Assembly (NCBI RefSeq): GCF_000620305.1
Contig: NZ_JHVU01000024.1
Coordinates: forward strand, 89,109 to 153,108
Direction: 5' to 3'
DNA: 64,000 nucleotides
DNA from: Desulfitibacter alkalitolerans DSM 16504
GTDB taxonomy: Bacteria > Bacillota > DSM-16504 > Desulfitibacterales > Desulfitibacteraceae
Shown piece by piece: positions 46,336 to 55,877 of the stretch. Position 1 is the first letter of the stretch; every line of letters starts with the position of its first letter. The notes under the pieces are model-generated. The model made no database searches. It saw only the letters and a list, made by a program, of their open reading frames with translations, and was not told where the DNA came from. The position numbers were made by a program, and so were the translations under genes.

Positions 46336-46543
46336 TTAGAATTGTCTACAAAGCTATTATACAGTATAAGCCATAAGTCAGATATTATTTTTTAAAAAAG
46401 TTAGGCTTCCACCTTTTGTGTCGGAATTAGTAACAGTTTGTGAACAATTGGTGAACTCTATTTATTTACTAAGAATTTTAAAGTAGAATAAAGTCAGTTA
46501 CCAAGACCCAGTAACACAGCAATCCAACTTCCTTTGTTCAATT

Positions 46544-46580
46544 CTAAAGCACCACATGGGAAACCAAAGTGGTGCTTTAG
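46544..46580 (+). repeat. Strong hairpin in the lgt leader
   Basis: CTAAAGCACCAC pairs perfectly with GTGGTGCTTTAG, 31 bp before the lgt ATG. No T tract follows, so it may be a leader structure or the terminator of a lost gene. The rest of 46336-46543 shows nothing clear. Confidence 0.6.
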
Positions 46581-46610
46581 ATATTATCACCTGAAAGGAG
46601 AATTATAGTT

Positions 46611-47444
46611 ATGAAAGAGCTATTTTCCATAGGTCCATTTACAGTGCATTTCTTTGGTGTAATGATTGCAATAGGTGTGATTGTTGGTCTGCTAGTGGCT
46701 TTACGTGAGGCAGAAAGAAAAAATCTGGACCATGCCAAAATATTTAACTTACTATTGTATACACTATTAGGAGGATTTCTCGGTGCCAGATTAGTCTATG
46801 TATTCATTTACAATCCAGGATACTATTTATCCAATCCAGTTGACATACTATATGTACACCAGGGTGGTTTATCAATTCATGGTGGTATCGCTGGAGGTAT
46901 TATTGCAGGAGTTCTTTATGCACGAACTGCAAAGCTACCCTTATGGAGAACATCTGATGCTCTTATTCCCGCTTTAATCTTGGGACAAGCTATTGGAAGA
47001 GTTGGCTGTGATGTCTTTGGTGTTCCAATGGAAAATCAATATTTCTGGGGAATCCAAGTCCAAAACTCCCTTCTGCATCCAGTACAGGTATATGAATTTA
47101 TTCTGAACTATTTGCTTTTTGGATACCTATGGGTTAAAAGGTTAAATATAAGATATGATGGACAGCTTTTGGTAAACTATTTATTGTTTTTCCCAGTAAT
47201 CAGGGGCATAGTAGAATTGTTTAGAACTAATCCAATTTTTTTAGGAAGTATAAGTGTAGCCCATTTAATGAGTGTTATTTTTATAATTTTTGCTCTAGGA
47301 CTTAGAAGTGTCCTGATTAAACATTCATATTATCCTAAAAAAGCTACAGGCCTTAAAAAATCTGAAGTCCTTAAAACAACCATTTTCATCCTGGCACTTA
47401 TAGTGTTATCTTTGATGATTTTTTATGGGGTACAAGGAGTTTAG
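46611..47444 (+). CDS. lgt: Prolipoprotein diacylglyceryl transferase
   Basis: 277 residues with about seven membrane spans. Signatures: GGFLGARLVYVF (near 54), HQGGLSIHGGIAGGI (near 83-97, essential His region) and the Lgt box GQAIGRVGCDVFGVP (near 125). RGIVELFRTNP (near 200) holds the conserved Arg/Glu. It transfers diacylglycerol to the lipobox cysteine of lipoproteins such as ModA and TupA. The box reads RVGCDVFG rather than RIGN-F-NGE, a divergence that may mark a paralogue. Confidence 0.9.
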   Translation: MKELFSIGPFTVHFFGVMIAIGVIVGLLVALREAERKNLDHAKIFNLLLYTLLGGFLGARLVYVFIYNPGYYLSNPVDILYVHQGGLSIHGGIAGGIIAGVLYARTAKLPLWRTSDALIPALILGQAIGRVGCDVFGVPMENQYFWGIQVQNSLLHPVQVYEFILNYLLFGYLWVKRLNIRYDGQLLVNYLLFFPVIRGIVELFRTNPIFLGSISVAHLMSVIFIIFALGLRSVLIKHSYYPKKATGLKKSEVLKTTIFILALIVLSLMIFYGVQGV

Positions 47445-47461
47445 ACTAAACTAAGCAGGAT

Positions 47462-47494
47462 AAAGCAACAGGTCATATACCCTGTTGCTTTTTT
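47462..47494 (+). terminator. Terminator of lgt
   Basis: AAAGCAACAGG pairs with CCTGTTGCTTT and is followed by a T run. Confidence 0.85.
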
Positions 47495-47519
47495 AGAACA
47501 GACCCATGTAATATGTTCC

Positions 47520-49988
47520 CTAGTCAGTTAGTTCTGAAGCAGCCTTAAAGGTTTTTAACCTCATTGTATTAAGGACTACTGAAAGAGAACTAAAGGCCAT
47601 TGCAGCAGCCGCAAGCATTGGGTTTAAGATTATACCAAAGAGCGGCCATAGTAACCCAGCTGCTACAGGTATTAATACAATATTATAGGCAAAGGCCCAA
47701 AATAGATTCTGCCAGATCATAACCATGGTTGCCTTGGAAAGTCTAATAGCTGTGGGTACTCCCCTCAAATCACCCCTGATTAAGGTTATATCAGATGCCT
47801 CCATGGCCACGTCAGTACCGGTACCAATGGCTATCCCTACATCTGCTTGTGCTAATGCAGGTGCATCATTAATCCCATCACCAACCATTGCAACTATTTT
47901 GCCTTCCTCCTGGAGCTTTTTCACCTCTTGTGCCTTGTGTTCTGGTAATACTTCTGCCAGCACACGGTCAATTCCAACCTGACGTCCTACAGCATCAGCT
48001 GTACGTCTGTTGTCTCCTGTCAGCATAATAACCTCTATACCCATCTTTTTAAGCTCTTTAATAGCTTTTATTGAAGTTTCCTTCACCGTATCTGCAACAG
48101 CAACCACACCTGCTATATTTCCGTCTACAGCTACAAACATGGGTGTTTTTCCTTCATCAGCTAATGCATCAGCATTAGCCAGCATGCTGTCAGAAATCTC
48201 AACATTTTTGGATTTCATTAAACGAAGGTTCCCTATGAGAATAATCTTTTTTGATACCCTGGCCAGAATTCCATGGCCTGGAATTGCTTCAAACTCTTCA
48301 GGTTCTTCCAGATTAAGTCCTTTTTCCCTTGCACCTTTAACAATTGCCTCCCCTAATGGATGCTCTGACCCGCTTTCTACAGAGGCTATCAATCGTAAAA
48401 CCTCATCCTCATGAAAACCGTCATTTACTATTAAATCTGTTAGAGAAGGCTCTCCAAAGGTAATGGTACCGGTCTTGTCGAATACAATAGTATTTATCTT
48501 ATGAGCTGTTTCCAGACTTTCAGCACCTTTTATCAAAATACCATTTTCCGCACCTTTACCTGTACCTACCATTATGGCTGTAGGAGTAGCCAGGCCCAGG
48601 GCACAGGGGCAGGCAATAATTAATACTGCGATAAAGGTAGTTAAACCAAATATCAAGGATGGTTCCGGTCCAAAAGCCCACCATAGGACAAAGCTTAAAG
48701 CTGCTATGATTACTACACCTGGAACAAAATAAGCTGATATAACATCCACCAGCTTCTGAATTGGTGCTTTAGAACCCTGCGCTTCCTCAACCAGTCTTAT
48801 AATCTGGGCTAACATGGTGTCCCTGCCAACTTTTGTTGCTCTAAACTTAAAAGTACCAGTTTTATTAATTGTAGCACCAATTACCTCGTCACCCACTGAC
48901 TTTTCAACTGGAATGCTTTCTCCTGTTAGCATGGATTCATCTAAAGCTGAACGGCCGCTTACAATTTCACCATCCACAGGCACCTTTTCACCGGGACGAA
49001 CTATTACTATATCACCTATGACTACATCCTCAATGGGAATGTCCACTTCCTGCTCATTTCTAATTACCCTGGCTGTCTTTGCCTGCATACCCATTAGACG
49101 GCGAATGGCTTCTGATGTTTTACCCTTGGCTTTTGCTTCTAATAGTCTTCCTAGAAGAATTAGGGTGGTAATTACTGTAGCCACATCATAGTAAAGCTGA
49201 TATGGAAAGCCTAGTCCCGTTAAAAAAGCAGGGAACAATGTCATGGCTGCACTATAAAACCAGGCTGAAGAGGTACCCATTGCTACTAAAACATTCATAT
49301 CACTAGTGCCATGGGATAAGGCTGCATAGGCTCCCCTGTAGAATCTCCATCCTGATATAAATTGAACTGGAGTTGTTAGTATTAATAGTGTTAGTGGCAT
49401 TGTTAAAACTGCGGGAACCCATTGTCCCCAACCCTCCATCATATGAGGCAGAGAACCAATTAGAACTATAGTTGTCAATACTGCTCCCAGGATAAAATCA
49501 AGGGTTAGCCTTTTCATTTCTTTTTCTCTTTCTAACCTTTCCCTGTCTTCACTAGTCTCCCTTTGCCCATCAAAAACCTGGTAACCAAGTTTTACTATTA
49601 CCTTCTTAATATCAGCCAGAGAAATTGCATCACTATCATACTCTACAGTAACCCTTTCTGCTGCCAGGTTAACTGAAGCAGAAAAGACTCCTGCCACCTT
49701 TTTAACTTCATTTTCAATACGCCGTACACAAGAAGCACAGGTCATACCCCCAACAGGCAGGGTCACTTTTTCAACATTAGCTGGATAGGCATTATATCCA
49801 ATTTCCTTTATAAAATTAACTATTTCCTCCACCCTAACTACTGTATCGTCATAATCAATAGTAACCTTCTCAGTACTGAGGTTTACATTAGCTTCAGAGA
49901 TACCATCTAACTTTTTAAGACCTGTTTCTACCCTGCGAACACAAGACGCACAGGTCATGCCTTTAATTTTTAAAGCTATGTGAGCCAT
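47520..49988 (-). CDS. copA: Copper-exporting P1B-type ATPase
   Basis: 822 residues from the ATG at 49988 (GGAG nine bases upstream). Two N-terminal heavy-metal domains ([10 protein letters not shown] near 10 and [12 protein letters not shown] near 80), the membrane CPC motif [12 protein letters not shown], phosphorylation site DKTGT, the HP motif SEHPLGEA, and hinge [22 protein letters not shown]. Exports Cu(I). csoR lies 43 bp upstream; no separate copZ is seen. Confidence 0.93.
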   Translation of the reverse strand: MAHIALKIKGMTCASCVRRVETGLKKLDGISEANVNLSTEKVTIDYDDTVVRVEEIVNFIKEIGYNAYPANVEKVTLPVGGMTCASCVRRIENEVKKVAGVFSASVNLAAERVTVEYDSDAISLADIKKVIVKLGYQVFDGQRETSEDRERLEREKEMKRLTLDFILGAVLTTIVLIGSLPHMMEGWGQWVPAVLTMPLTLLILTTPVQFISGWRFYRGAYAALSHGTSDMNVLVAMGTSSAWFYSAAMTLFPAFLTGLGFPYQLYYDVATVITTLILLGRLLEAKAKGKTSEAIRRLMGMQAKTARVIRNEQEVDIPIEDVVIGDIVIVRPGEKVPVDGEIVSGRSALDESMLTGESIPVEKSVGDEVIGATINKTGTFKFRATKVGRDTMLAQIIRLVEEAQGSKAPIQKLVDVISAYFVPGVVIIAALSFVLWWAFGPEPSLIFGLTTFIAVLIIACPCALGLATPTAIMVGTGKGAENGILIKGAESLETAHKINTIVFDKTGTITFGEPSLTDLIVNDGFHEDEVLRLIASVESGSEHPLGEAIVKGAREKGLNLEEPEEFEAIPGHGILARVSKKIILIGNLRLMKSKNVEISDSMLANADALADEGKTPMFVAVDGNIAGVVAVADTVKETSIKAIKELKKMGIEVIMLTGDNRRTADAVGRQVGIDRVLAEVLPEHKAQEVKKLQEEGKIVAMVGDGINDAPALAQADVGIAIGTGTDVAMEASDITLIRGDLRGVPTAIRLSKATMVMIWQNLFWAFAYNIVLIPVAAGLLWPLFGIILNPMLAAAAMAFSSLSVVLNTMRLKTFKAASELTD

Positions 49989-50031
49989 AATAACATCTCC
50001 ATATCTTGTATATTTATTTTTTATACCAATT

Positions 50032-50298
50032 CTACTTTGCATATTTATCGATAAGTTCAATAACCTCATCTATCTTTTCATCGCCATGACCTTCTGAGAA
50101 AGCCTGCCTAACACAATGCTTAATGTGTTGATCAATTATTCTTAAGTTTGCTTTCTTAAGGAGTGCCTGTACTGAAAGAATCTGTTTAGAAATATCAACA
50201 CAGTATCTATCATCTTCCAGCATTTTAATGATACCCTCCATTTGCCCTTTGGAGGTTTTTAAAAGATTCATTACCTTTACTTTTTCCGACCTTTCCAT
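50032..50298 (-). CDS. csoR: CsoR-family copper-sensing repressor
   Basis: 88 residues, all helical. The Cu(I) ligands fit C-H-C: Cys in RYCVDIS (near 33) and His/Cys in [10 protein letters not shown] (near 58-62). Upstream of copA in the same operon; a GC-rich inverted repeat at 50347 is its likely operator. Confidence 0.92.
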   Translation of the reverse strand: MERSEKVKVMNLLKTSKGQMEGIIKMLEDDRYCVDISKQILSVQALLKKANLRIIDQHIKHCVRQAFSEGHGDEKIDEVIELIDKYAK

Positions 50299-50346
50299 AG
50301 CTAAACACCTCCAAGCTTATAATGCCCAACTATCAAAATACAATTG

Positions 50347-50368
50347 CCCATCCCCTCATGGGGTGGGG
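50347..50368. promoter_or_regulatory. Putative CsoR operator
   Basis: CCCATCCCC-tcat-GGGGTGGGG: G/C-rich inverted repeat of the CsoR type, 50 bp upstream of csoR in otherwise AT-rich DNA. Confidence 0.6.
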
Positions 50369-50535
50369 TTATGGTTATAATTATAATACCTTTTTCCTAT
50401 CTGTCAAGTAAGAATTTTAGTATTGTACTTTAACTCACATTACAGGTCTAATAATTCCCTCTGCTTTTACAAATAATAACAACCATAAGAAGTAATATTG
50501 CAGGTATTTAAAGGTGGGAGGTTAAGAAAAAGCAA

Positions 50536-50919
50536 ATGAATAATTATCGAGGAATAATTATTGGCATTATAGTACTTGTAGGCCTATTTTCTATACCCTT
50601 CTGGTATAATACAGGCCAGCAAAACGAAAGGCCGGAAATAAGTTTAGATACCCCGGAAATACAGGCATTAGAAGTAAAGGAATGCATAGAGGACACAGAA
50701 TATATGCGTGCAAACCACATGAAGCTCCTTGCTGAATGGAGAACTTCAGTAGTTAGAGATGGCGCCAGGATTTATGCAGCAAGTGATGGCCAAGAATACG
50801 TGAAATGCGTTCAAGAAACCTGCTTATATTGCCATTCTAACAGGGAACGGTTTTGTGATGCTTGTCATAGTTTTGCAGGAATAGAGCCTAATTGCTGGGA
50901 CTGTCATGATAGTTTATAA
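50536..50919 (+). CDS. dsrJ: DsrJ-type triheme cytochrome c (orphan)
   Basis: 127 residues. An N-terminal membrane anchor (residues 6-24) precedes the DsrJ signature CIEDTEYMRANHMKLLAEWRTSVVRDG (near 48-73, with the conserved heme-ligand Cys) and three heme sites: CLYCH, CDACH and CWDCH. DsrJ is the extracytoplasmic cytochrome of the DsrMKJOP complex that connects quinones with sulfite reduction. No dsrMKOP genes are nearby, so it is isolated here, ending 2 bp from the convergent TVP38 gene. Confidence 0.85.
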   Translation: MNNYRGIIIGIIVLVGLFSIPFWYNTGQQNERPEISLDTPEIQALEVKECIEDTEYMRANHMKLLAEWRTSVVRDGARIYAASDGQEYVKCVQETCLYCHSNRERFCDACHSFAGIEPNCWDCHDSL

Positions 50920-50921
50920 AG

Positions 50922-51473
50922 CTATTGTCTCTTTCTGAGCATTAGGACTATGGTAATTATTAAAATAGTGGTAAAAACTACAGCCAGCCAAAAGCTGCTA
51001 AGTTGAATAATTTGATAGGCTACTAAAACTTCGAGTGCAATGGAGGGTAATTTCCCCAGGGCTGTAGCAACCAAAAAAGGCAGAAGATGCATGTTGCTTA
51101 CAGCCCCTGCCAGGGTTACTAAACCAGATGGCACATAGGGAAGCAGCCTGGCCTCAAATATTAGGATATTAATTTTAAACCCTTGGGCCTGAGTAATCTT
51201 TTTAATTAGTGGGTAATTCATTCCTATTTGTTCTGTTCGATGTTTAAATCCCCAGCGGTAAAGCTTAAAAGAAATACCGGCACCAATGACTTCTCCGAGC
51301 CATGAAATCAATAGTCCATTATAAATACCAAAAAACAAGACATTTGCTCCTGTAACAAAGATTGACGGCAGCACACCTAATATGGCAATCAGGATGCTGA
51401 TTAATAAGCTTACTACTATTGCCCAATTATGCCATTTTTCTAATATATGTAATACCCACTCTGTTGACAGCAT
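50922..51473 (-). CDS. TVP38/TMEM64 (DedA-like) membrane protein
   Basis: 183 residues with about five membrane spans. Characteristic central segment GEVIGAGISFKLYRWGFKH and RLLPYVPSGLVTLAGAVSNMHLLPFLVATALGKLPSIALEVLVAY (near 105-150). DedA-superfamily proteins move lipids such as undecaprenyl phosphate; the substrate here is unknown. Confidence 0.85.
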   Translation of the reverse strand: MLSTEWVLHILEKWHNWAIVVSLLISILIAILGVLPSIFVTGANVLFFGIYNGLLISWLGEVIGAGISFKLYRWGFKHRTEQIGMNYPLIKKITQAQGFKINILIFEARLLPYVPSGLVTLAGAVSNMHLLPFLVATALGKLPSIALEVLVAYQIIQLSSFWLAVVFTTILIITIVLMLRKRQ

Positions 51474-51511
51474 TTTAAAATGTCACTCACTTAAAAAAGA
51501 TTTAAAAAAAA

Positions 51512-51553
51512 GACCTTTAACATAACCAATTTATACTGATTATGCTAAAGGCT
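51512..51553 (-). terminator. Terminator of the feo operon
   Basis: CCTTTAGCATAA and TTATGTTAAAGG arms (one mismatch) followed by TCTTTTTTTT on the minus strand. Confidence 0.7.
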
Positions 51554-51616
51554 TGATATTAAATATACAATTATTAATAAGTATTGTCAATTTATTAAAG
51601 AATCATATGCATATAA

Positions 51617-51793
51617 CTAATGATTACAGCTCCCGCATCCACTGCATGTATGTTTTACCAGGGTAAAGCACCTTGGACAACGAATGATTTCGGAACTGGT
51701 CAGAATCATCTTGCAGTTTTCGCAAAGAATGTCTTTTTTCTCCTTCTCTTGAAATACATCTCCACCCTTTATGATCTTCCCAATTAAAGACAT
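51617..51793 (-). CDS. Small cysteine-rich zinc-ribbon protein after feoB
   Basis: 58 residues from the ATG at 51793 (GGGAG nine bases upstream). Eight cysteines in CENCK, CPRCF and CSGCGSC patterns, suggesting one zinc ribbon plus an extra thiol cluster. Located 24 bp downstream of feoB and before the operon terminator, so likely co-expressed. It is not the usual FeoC winged helix; an accessory iron-handling role is inferred from position only. Confidence 0.65.
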   Translation of the reverse strand: MSLIGKIIKGGDVFQEKEKKDILCENCKMILTSSEIIRCPRCFTLVKHTCSGCGSCNH

Positions 51794-51817
51794 TATCACT
51801 TACTCCCTTATTTAAGA

Positions 51818-53662
51818 CTATATTAATACTTGAGCAAGTATTCCACCAAACAAGAACGCCAGTATTATAACTGAAATCCAGATAATAGCTGCAAGCTTTT
51901 TATTAAGTTCTTTAATTATAATCATTCCAGAGGCAATGCATGGAACAAATAGTGATATTGTAACCGATGCAATTAAGGTTTGCATTGGTGTTATAGTCAA
52001 ATCAAATAAACCAGCAGCTCCAAAGTCTCTCCGAACAAAACCCATTATAAATGCTGTTGCAGCTTCCCTGGGCAGCTTGAGCCAGCCTTCAGTTAATGGA
52101 GCCAAAGCAACTTGAATCATTTCCAGCAATCCCGTTAGATCCAAAATACCAAGGATAAGAGCTCCGATAGCAAATAAAGGAGTAGCTTCCTTCAAAAAAT
52201 GCCATGATTTAGTAATGGTCTTTTTTAATACATTATCCACTCGCGGAATGCGCAAGGGCGGTATATCTATCAGCAGATGAGTAGATTCTCCTGGAAACAA
52301 TTTATTTAGGATTGTTCCTACAATTACCAGTATAGAAAACATTATGGCAATATAACCAATTACATAGTTTAATCCCAAGCTTCCAATAAGCACCGCTATT
52401 ACACCTATCTGAGCTGAACAGGGTATGGCTAATGCCAAGAGAAAAATGGCAATTTTTCGCTCGCGATCAGATCCAAGTAGTCTAGTTGTAATTGTGGCCA
52501 TTGTTACACAGCCAAATCCAAGAATAAAGGGAATTATAGCCCTTCCATTTAGTCCTATAAAAGCTAAAGCCCTATCAACCATAGCTGCAACTCTGGGCAA
52601 ATAACCTGAATCTTCCATGGCCGATAAAAAGAAGTAAAATCCCAGGACAAGGGGCAGCAATAGACCTAAAATATAAATAACAGTCATGGTTAAAATGCCA
52701 AATTCACCTATAAGCAAAGCCCCTATGAATGATTCCTCTGAAATTAACCTGCCAACTAGATTGATGATAAAGGGCTGATAGATTTCCCCCATGACCATGC
52801 CCTCGGTAAACTCAACTACTGTTTGGGCAATAAACACAGCAACAAGTTCATACATTAAATACATTACCCCAAGTAAAATTGGAATACCAGTTAGAGGATT
52901 AATCATCCAGCGACCCAGTTTGGTTGCAAAGGAAGCTCCTTTGATTACATCCTTTGAAACATGTTGAATAATATCATTGACACGTAAACGTCTTTGCATA
53001 TAAATCTCTTCTCTATAAGGCTCTGGCTCTATTCCATGGCGTCCTGCTACATGGGGATCACCTTCCAAAACCAGCAGTGCCTCACCTTGAGTACCTACCT
53101 TTTCCAGCAACTTGGTCAGCTTCCTCTGGAGTTCAGGCTCAATATGCCCAACCCTCGCCTTTTCAATGCTCTGTTTAATTTCATCCAAGCCTTCTTTTTT
53201 CACAGCAACTGTAGGAATAACAGGAACGCCAAGTAAATCAGAAAGCAGGTCCACATCAATCTCTATTCCCTGCTTTTTTACTTCATCAAGCATATTCAAT
53301 GCTACTATCACTGGTATACCCATATCAATAATCTGCTGGGTTAAAAACAAATCTCTTTCTAAATGAACTGCATCAATTACATTAATGACAATATCCGCGC
53401 CTAAAATCACATCTCTAGCAACAATTTCTTCTTGATTAAAGGATGATACTCCATAAACACCTGGAGTGTCAATTATTGCATATGGTCCCACTATACCATA
53501 GGAAATATCCAGGGTAGTTCCTGGAAAATTAGAAACATCAACATACAATCCTGTAAGTGCGTTAAAAACAACTGATTTGCCCACATTTGGGTTGCCAACT
53601 AGAACAACTTTTTTTGCATTTTTAGGAATATTAATATGATTACTTAAATCATGACAATGCAT
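51818..53662 (-). CDS. feoB: Ferrous iron transporter FeoB
   Basis: 614 residues, on the short side. G-protein domain with G1 GNPNVGKSVVFNALTG, G3 DTPGVYG and G4 NMLDEVKK; then a helical GDI region and membrane core with Gate motifs (FVRRDFGAAGLFDL near 550). Imports Fe(II). feoA is 25 bp upstream. Confidence 0.94.
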   Translation of the reverse strand: MHCHDLSNHINIPKNAKKVVLVGNPNVGKSVVFNALTGLYVDVSNFPGTTLDISYGIVGPYAIIDTPGVYGVSSFNQEEIVARDVILGADIVINVIDAVHLERDLFLTQQIIDMGIPVIVALNMLDEVKKQGIEIDVDLLSDLLGVPVIPTVAVKKEGLDEIKQSIEKARVGHIEPELQRKLTKLLEKVGTQGEALLVLEGDPHVAGRHGIEPEPYREEIYMQRRLRVNDIIQHVSKDVIKGASFATKLGRWMINPLTGIPILLGVMYLMYELVAVFIAQTVVEFTEGMVMGEIYQPFIINLVGRLISEESFIGALLIGEFGILTMTVIYILGLLLPLVLGFYFFLSAMEDSGYLPRVAAMVDRALAFIGLNGRAIIPFILGFGCVTMATITTRLLGSDRERKIAIFLLALAIPCSAQIGVIAVLIGSLGLNYVIGYIAIMFSILVIVGTILNKLFPGESTHLLIDIPPLRIPRVDNVLKKTITKSWHFLKEATPLFAIGALILGILDLTGLLEMIQVALAPLTEGWLKLPREAATAFIMGFVRRDFGAAGLFDLTITPMQTLIASVTISLFVPCIASGMIIIKELNKKLAAIIWISVIILAFLFGGILAQVLI

Positions 53663-53687
53663 ACCTTTACTTCCCCCTATAATCTAA

Positions 53688-53912
53688 TTATGAAGCCACC
53701 TGTTCAACTTTTATTTGCCGAGCAAGGTTGCGCCCAATAGCAATTTCCTGTCTGTTACGACTAACTATAATTGGTCCTGTAGGAACAACTTCCTCACATG
53801 TGACTACTGACCCCTCCATAATCCCAAAACGAATTACCTGCGACCTAACTAGTTCATCAGGTATATTTACAATCTTAATCAACATTCCCCTTTTGCCTTT
53901 GTCTAAAGTCAT
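53688..53912 (-). CDS. feoA: FeoA, SH3-like iron transport partner
   Basis: 74 residues. The SH3-like FeoA fold: MLIKIVNIPDELVRSQVIRFGIMEGSVVTCEEVVPTGPIIV and EIAIGRNLARQIKVE. Start supported by AAAGGAGG. First gene of the feo operon behind a Fur-type box. Confidence 0.9.
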   Translation of the reverse strand: MTLDKGKRGMLIKIVNIPDELVRSQVIRFGIMEGSVVTCEEVVPTGPIIVSRNRQEIAIGRNLARQIKVEQVAS

Positions 53913-53951
53913 ACGGTTTTCCTCCTTTGCTAATAATAATTTCGCACTTAA

Positions 53952-53966
53952 TGATAATTCTTATCA
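53952..53966. promoter_or_regulatory. Putative Fur box
   Basis: TGATAATTCTTATCA: 7-1-7 inverted repeat with one mismatch, 40 bp upstream of feoA. Iron-dependent repression of feoAB is the natural inference. Confidence 0.7.
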
Positions 53967-54163
53967 ATTAAGCCTTAAAAAAATATGTATTTCTTGGAAT
54001 TGATATTCATTTTCATTTAATTTTTCCTTGATTTTATTGTAACTTAGCAATATAAGTTATGCAAGACTTTTTTTTAGCAAAAATTAATGAAAATTCGTCT
54101 TAATTGTATGCAAAAACTATTCATAGCTGAGTAATACCCAGATTATTGACAAAAACAGATAAA

Positions 54164-54186
54164 GGCACTTCCCTAATGGAAATGCC
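54164..54186 (-). terminator. Terminator of the cold-shock gene
   Basis: GGCATTTCC-atta-GGGAAGTGCC with TTTATC following on the minus strand. Confidence 0.6.
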
Positions 54187-54203
54187 CTCACTTACCATTT
54201 GAT

Positions 54204-54404
54204 TTATCTTACAGCAGTAACGTTAGCTGCCTGTGAACCACGATTACCCTCGACAACATCAAATTCAACACTTTGACCTTCTTCTAAGGTCTTAAAACCT
54301 TCGCTTTGAATGGCAGAGAAATGTACAAAAACATCTCCTCCTCCATTACTCTCAATAAATCCAAAACCTTTTTCTGCATTAAACCATTTTACTTTTCCTT
54401 GCAT
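54204..54404 (-). CDS. Cold-shock-domain RNA chaperone
   Basis: 66 residues, full-length CSD. RNP1 KGFGFIE and RNP2 VFVHFSAI are present, so the nucleic-acid-binding face is intact. Preceded by AAGGGGGCC. About 200 bp of AT-rich leader (54405-54608) may hold the usual cold-shock 5' UTR; nothing specific is seen there. Confidence 0.93.
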   Translation of the reverse strand: MQGKVKWFNAEKGFGFIESNGGGDVFVHFSAIQSEGFKTLEEGQSVEFDVVEGNRGSQAANVTAVR

Positions 54405-54608
54405 AGTATTATGGCCCCCTTAAAAATAATTTGAATCAAAAAGCAGAATAACGTAAAACATCTTTTTTTCTGTAACAATAACCAGAGGCCAAGAAAGTTT
54501 AAGTTTTTCACATCTTCTTAAAACTATGTATAATAGTATCATATGAAGTTTATAATTGCAAGCAATTTTTGGAAGTATTTACCCAAGTTTTAACCTTCTT
54601 TATTTCTC

Positions 54609-55358
54609 CTACGTCCTGAATATTTCACTTGCCATTATCTCTAAACCTTCGAAAAAATAAGAAGTTATAGTGTCTTCAATTTTATAAGTGGTATACTCAT
54701 CGATTTCAAAATCCTTAAAACCGTATACCAGAACTGAATATTTAAAAGGGTCTACGATCCAGAACTCTCTGACACCGGACAACATATAAGTATTGAGCTT
54801 ATCAATCATATCTTTTGAGCGGGTGCTTTTTGATATAATTTCAATGCATAATGTTGGGGTCCCCATATATCTTCCTTTTTCATTAACAGTATCCTCCATA
54901 TCACATGCAATGAGCAAATCCGGCTGCATAACATCAGGCGTATCAAAATCCTTTTTATGAAAATGCACATCAAAGGGTGCATAAAAAACCTTGCATTTCT
55001 TGTTATTCAGGTATGTTCTTAGATGAATGTACAGATTACCAGAAATATCCTGATGAAAGGTGTCAGGAGAAGCTAAAAGTACTATTTCGCCATTGATATA
55101 CTCCATTCTTAGCTCGCTTTTTTCATAAATCTCCATAAATTCTTCATATGATACTTTCTTACCACCGTACTGATAGTCCAATGCATTTTCCTTAACCATA
55201 AAGTATCGTTCGATTTCTGTAATATAGGGCGTAAGTCTTACGGCTTTTTTGCCGTTTTTAGTAATAATAACTTCATTATTATCAATTACATAGTCTAAAT
55301 ACTTTCCTAGATTTGTTTTAAACTCAGTGGCTGTAATAACTTTTGTGGTATCTTTCAT
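54609..55358 (-). CDS. Phd/YefM antitoxin domain fused to Uma2-family nuclease
   Basis: 249 residues from the ATG at 55358 (GAGGTG six bases upstream). Residues 1-50 are a Phd/YefM fold (VITATEFKTNLGKYLDYVIDNNEVIITKNGKKAVRLTPY). Residues about 70-249 are a Uma2 (DUF820) PD-(D/E)XK-like domain: MEYINGEIVLLASP, PDVMQPDLLIACD, TPTLCIEIISKSTRSKDMIDKLNTYMLSGVREFWIVDP. Uma2 proteins are putative nucleases of uncertain role; fusion to an antitoxin-type DNA-binding domain suggests autoregulation through the palindrome upstream. Confidence 0.85.
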   Translation of the reverse strand: MKDTTKVITATEFKTNLGKYLDYVIDNNEVIITKNGKKAVRLTPYITEIERYFMVKENALDYQYGGKKVSYEEFMEIYEKSELRMEYINGEIVLLASPDTFHQDISGNLYIHLRTYLNNKKCKVFYAPFDVHFHKKDFDTPDVMQPDLLIACDMEDTVNEKGRYMGTPTLCIEIISKSTRSKDMIDKLNTYMLSGVREFWIVDPFKYSVLVYGFKDFEIDEYTTYKIEDTITSYFFEGLEIMASEIFRT

Positions 55359-55381
55359 TTTCAACACCTCGCACGAACATT

Positions 55382-55434
55382 ATAGCATATCGCACTAAAT
55401 TAATAAATAATATTTATATCGTGCGATATGCTAT
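55382..55434. promoter_or_regulatory. Paired inverted operator upstream of phd-uma2
   Basis: ATAGCATATCGCAC (55382) and its exact reverse complement (55421) are separated by 25 AT-rich bases. The right arm adds a second palindrome, ATATCG-tg-CGATAT. It lies 24 bp upstream of the fusion gene start. Confidence 0.65.
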
Positions 55435-55478
55435 TTAAAACCCCGATCAGAAACCTAGCACACAAAACTATAAGTAGC

Positions 55479-55877
55479 TTAAGATCCTTTAATATCATAT
55501 GAAGGTATGAGGCTGTTATAGTTTTTGTAATCAATTAATCCGTCATGCTGTAAACGACCAATTAGTATAAATGGAGCTATGCCAATCTTTGCTGCATAGT
55601 CAATAATTTCACTCTTATCATCATAGGAGTGTTTTTCTATAAAACTTGCCCACATTTCCTCAGCTTCTTGCAATGAAATTTGTTTGTTCCTAATCTTTTT
55701 TCTAAAAATACTCCCTATTTCAGCCCATGCAAAAGCTGGTAGAACAATAATTTGATCATTTTCTATGACTTTCAGCATTAACTCCCTGGCTTTAAAGCTA
55801 TCCTCTTCTTCAAAAAATAATTTAATTAGGACCGAGGTATCAATACAAATATATTTACTCATGTCGGTTGTTTCCAT
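55479..55877 (-). pseudogene. Chimera: PIN (VapC) N-terminus joined to ImmA/IrrE C-terminus
   Basis: 132 residues. Residues 1-85 are a PIN nuclease start: CIDTSVLIKLFFEEED (catalytic Asp) and AWAEIGSIFRKK. After KSEIIDYAAKI the sequence becomes IAPFILIGRLQHDGLIDYKNYNSLIP, typical of the C-terminal end of ImmA/IrrE-family metallopeptidases (HigA-type regions), not of PIN. The distal PIN acidic residues are missing, so it is probably inactive: a deletion fusing two toxin-antitoxin-type genes. Overlaps the upstream antitoxin by 23 bp. Confidence 0.65.

Noticed and set aside
37956..54186. Similar GGCA-TCC/GGAAATGCC hairpins at 37956 and 54164 as a dispersed repeat family
   Set aside because: Both are in terminator position and short; similarity is limited to the stem and flank, so I list them as terminators.
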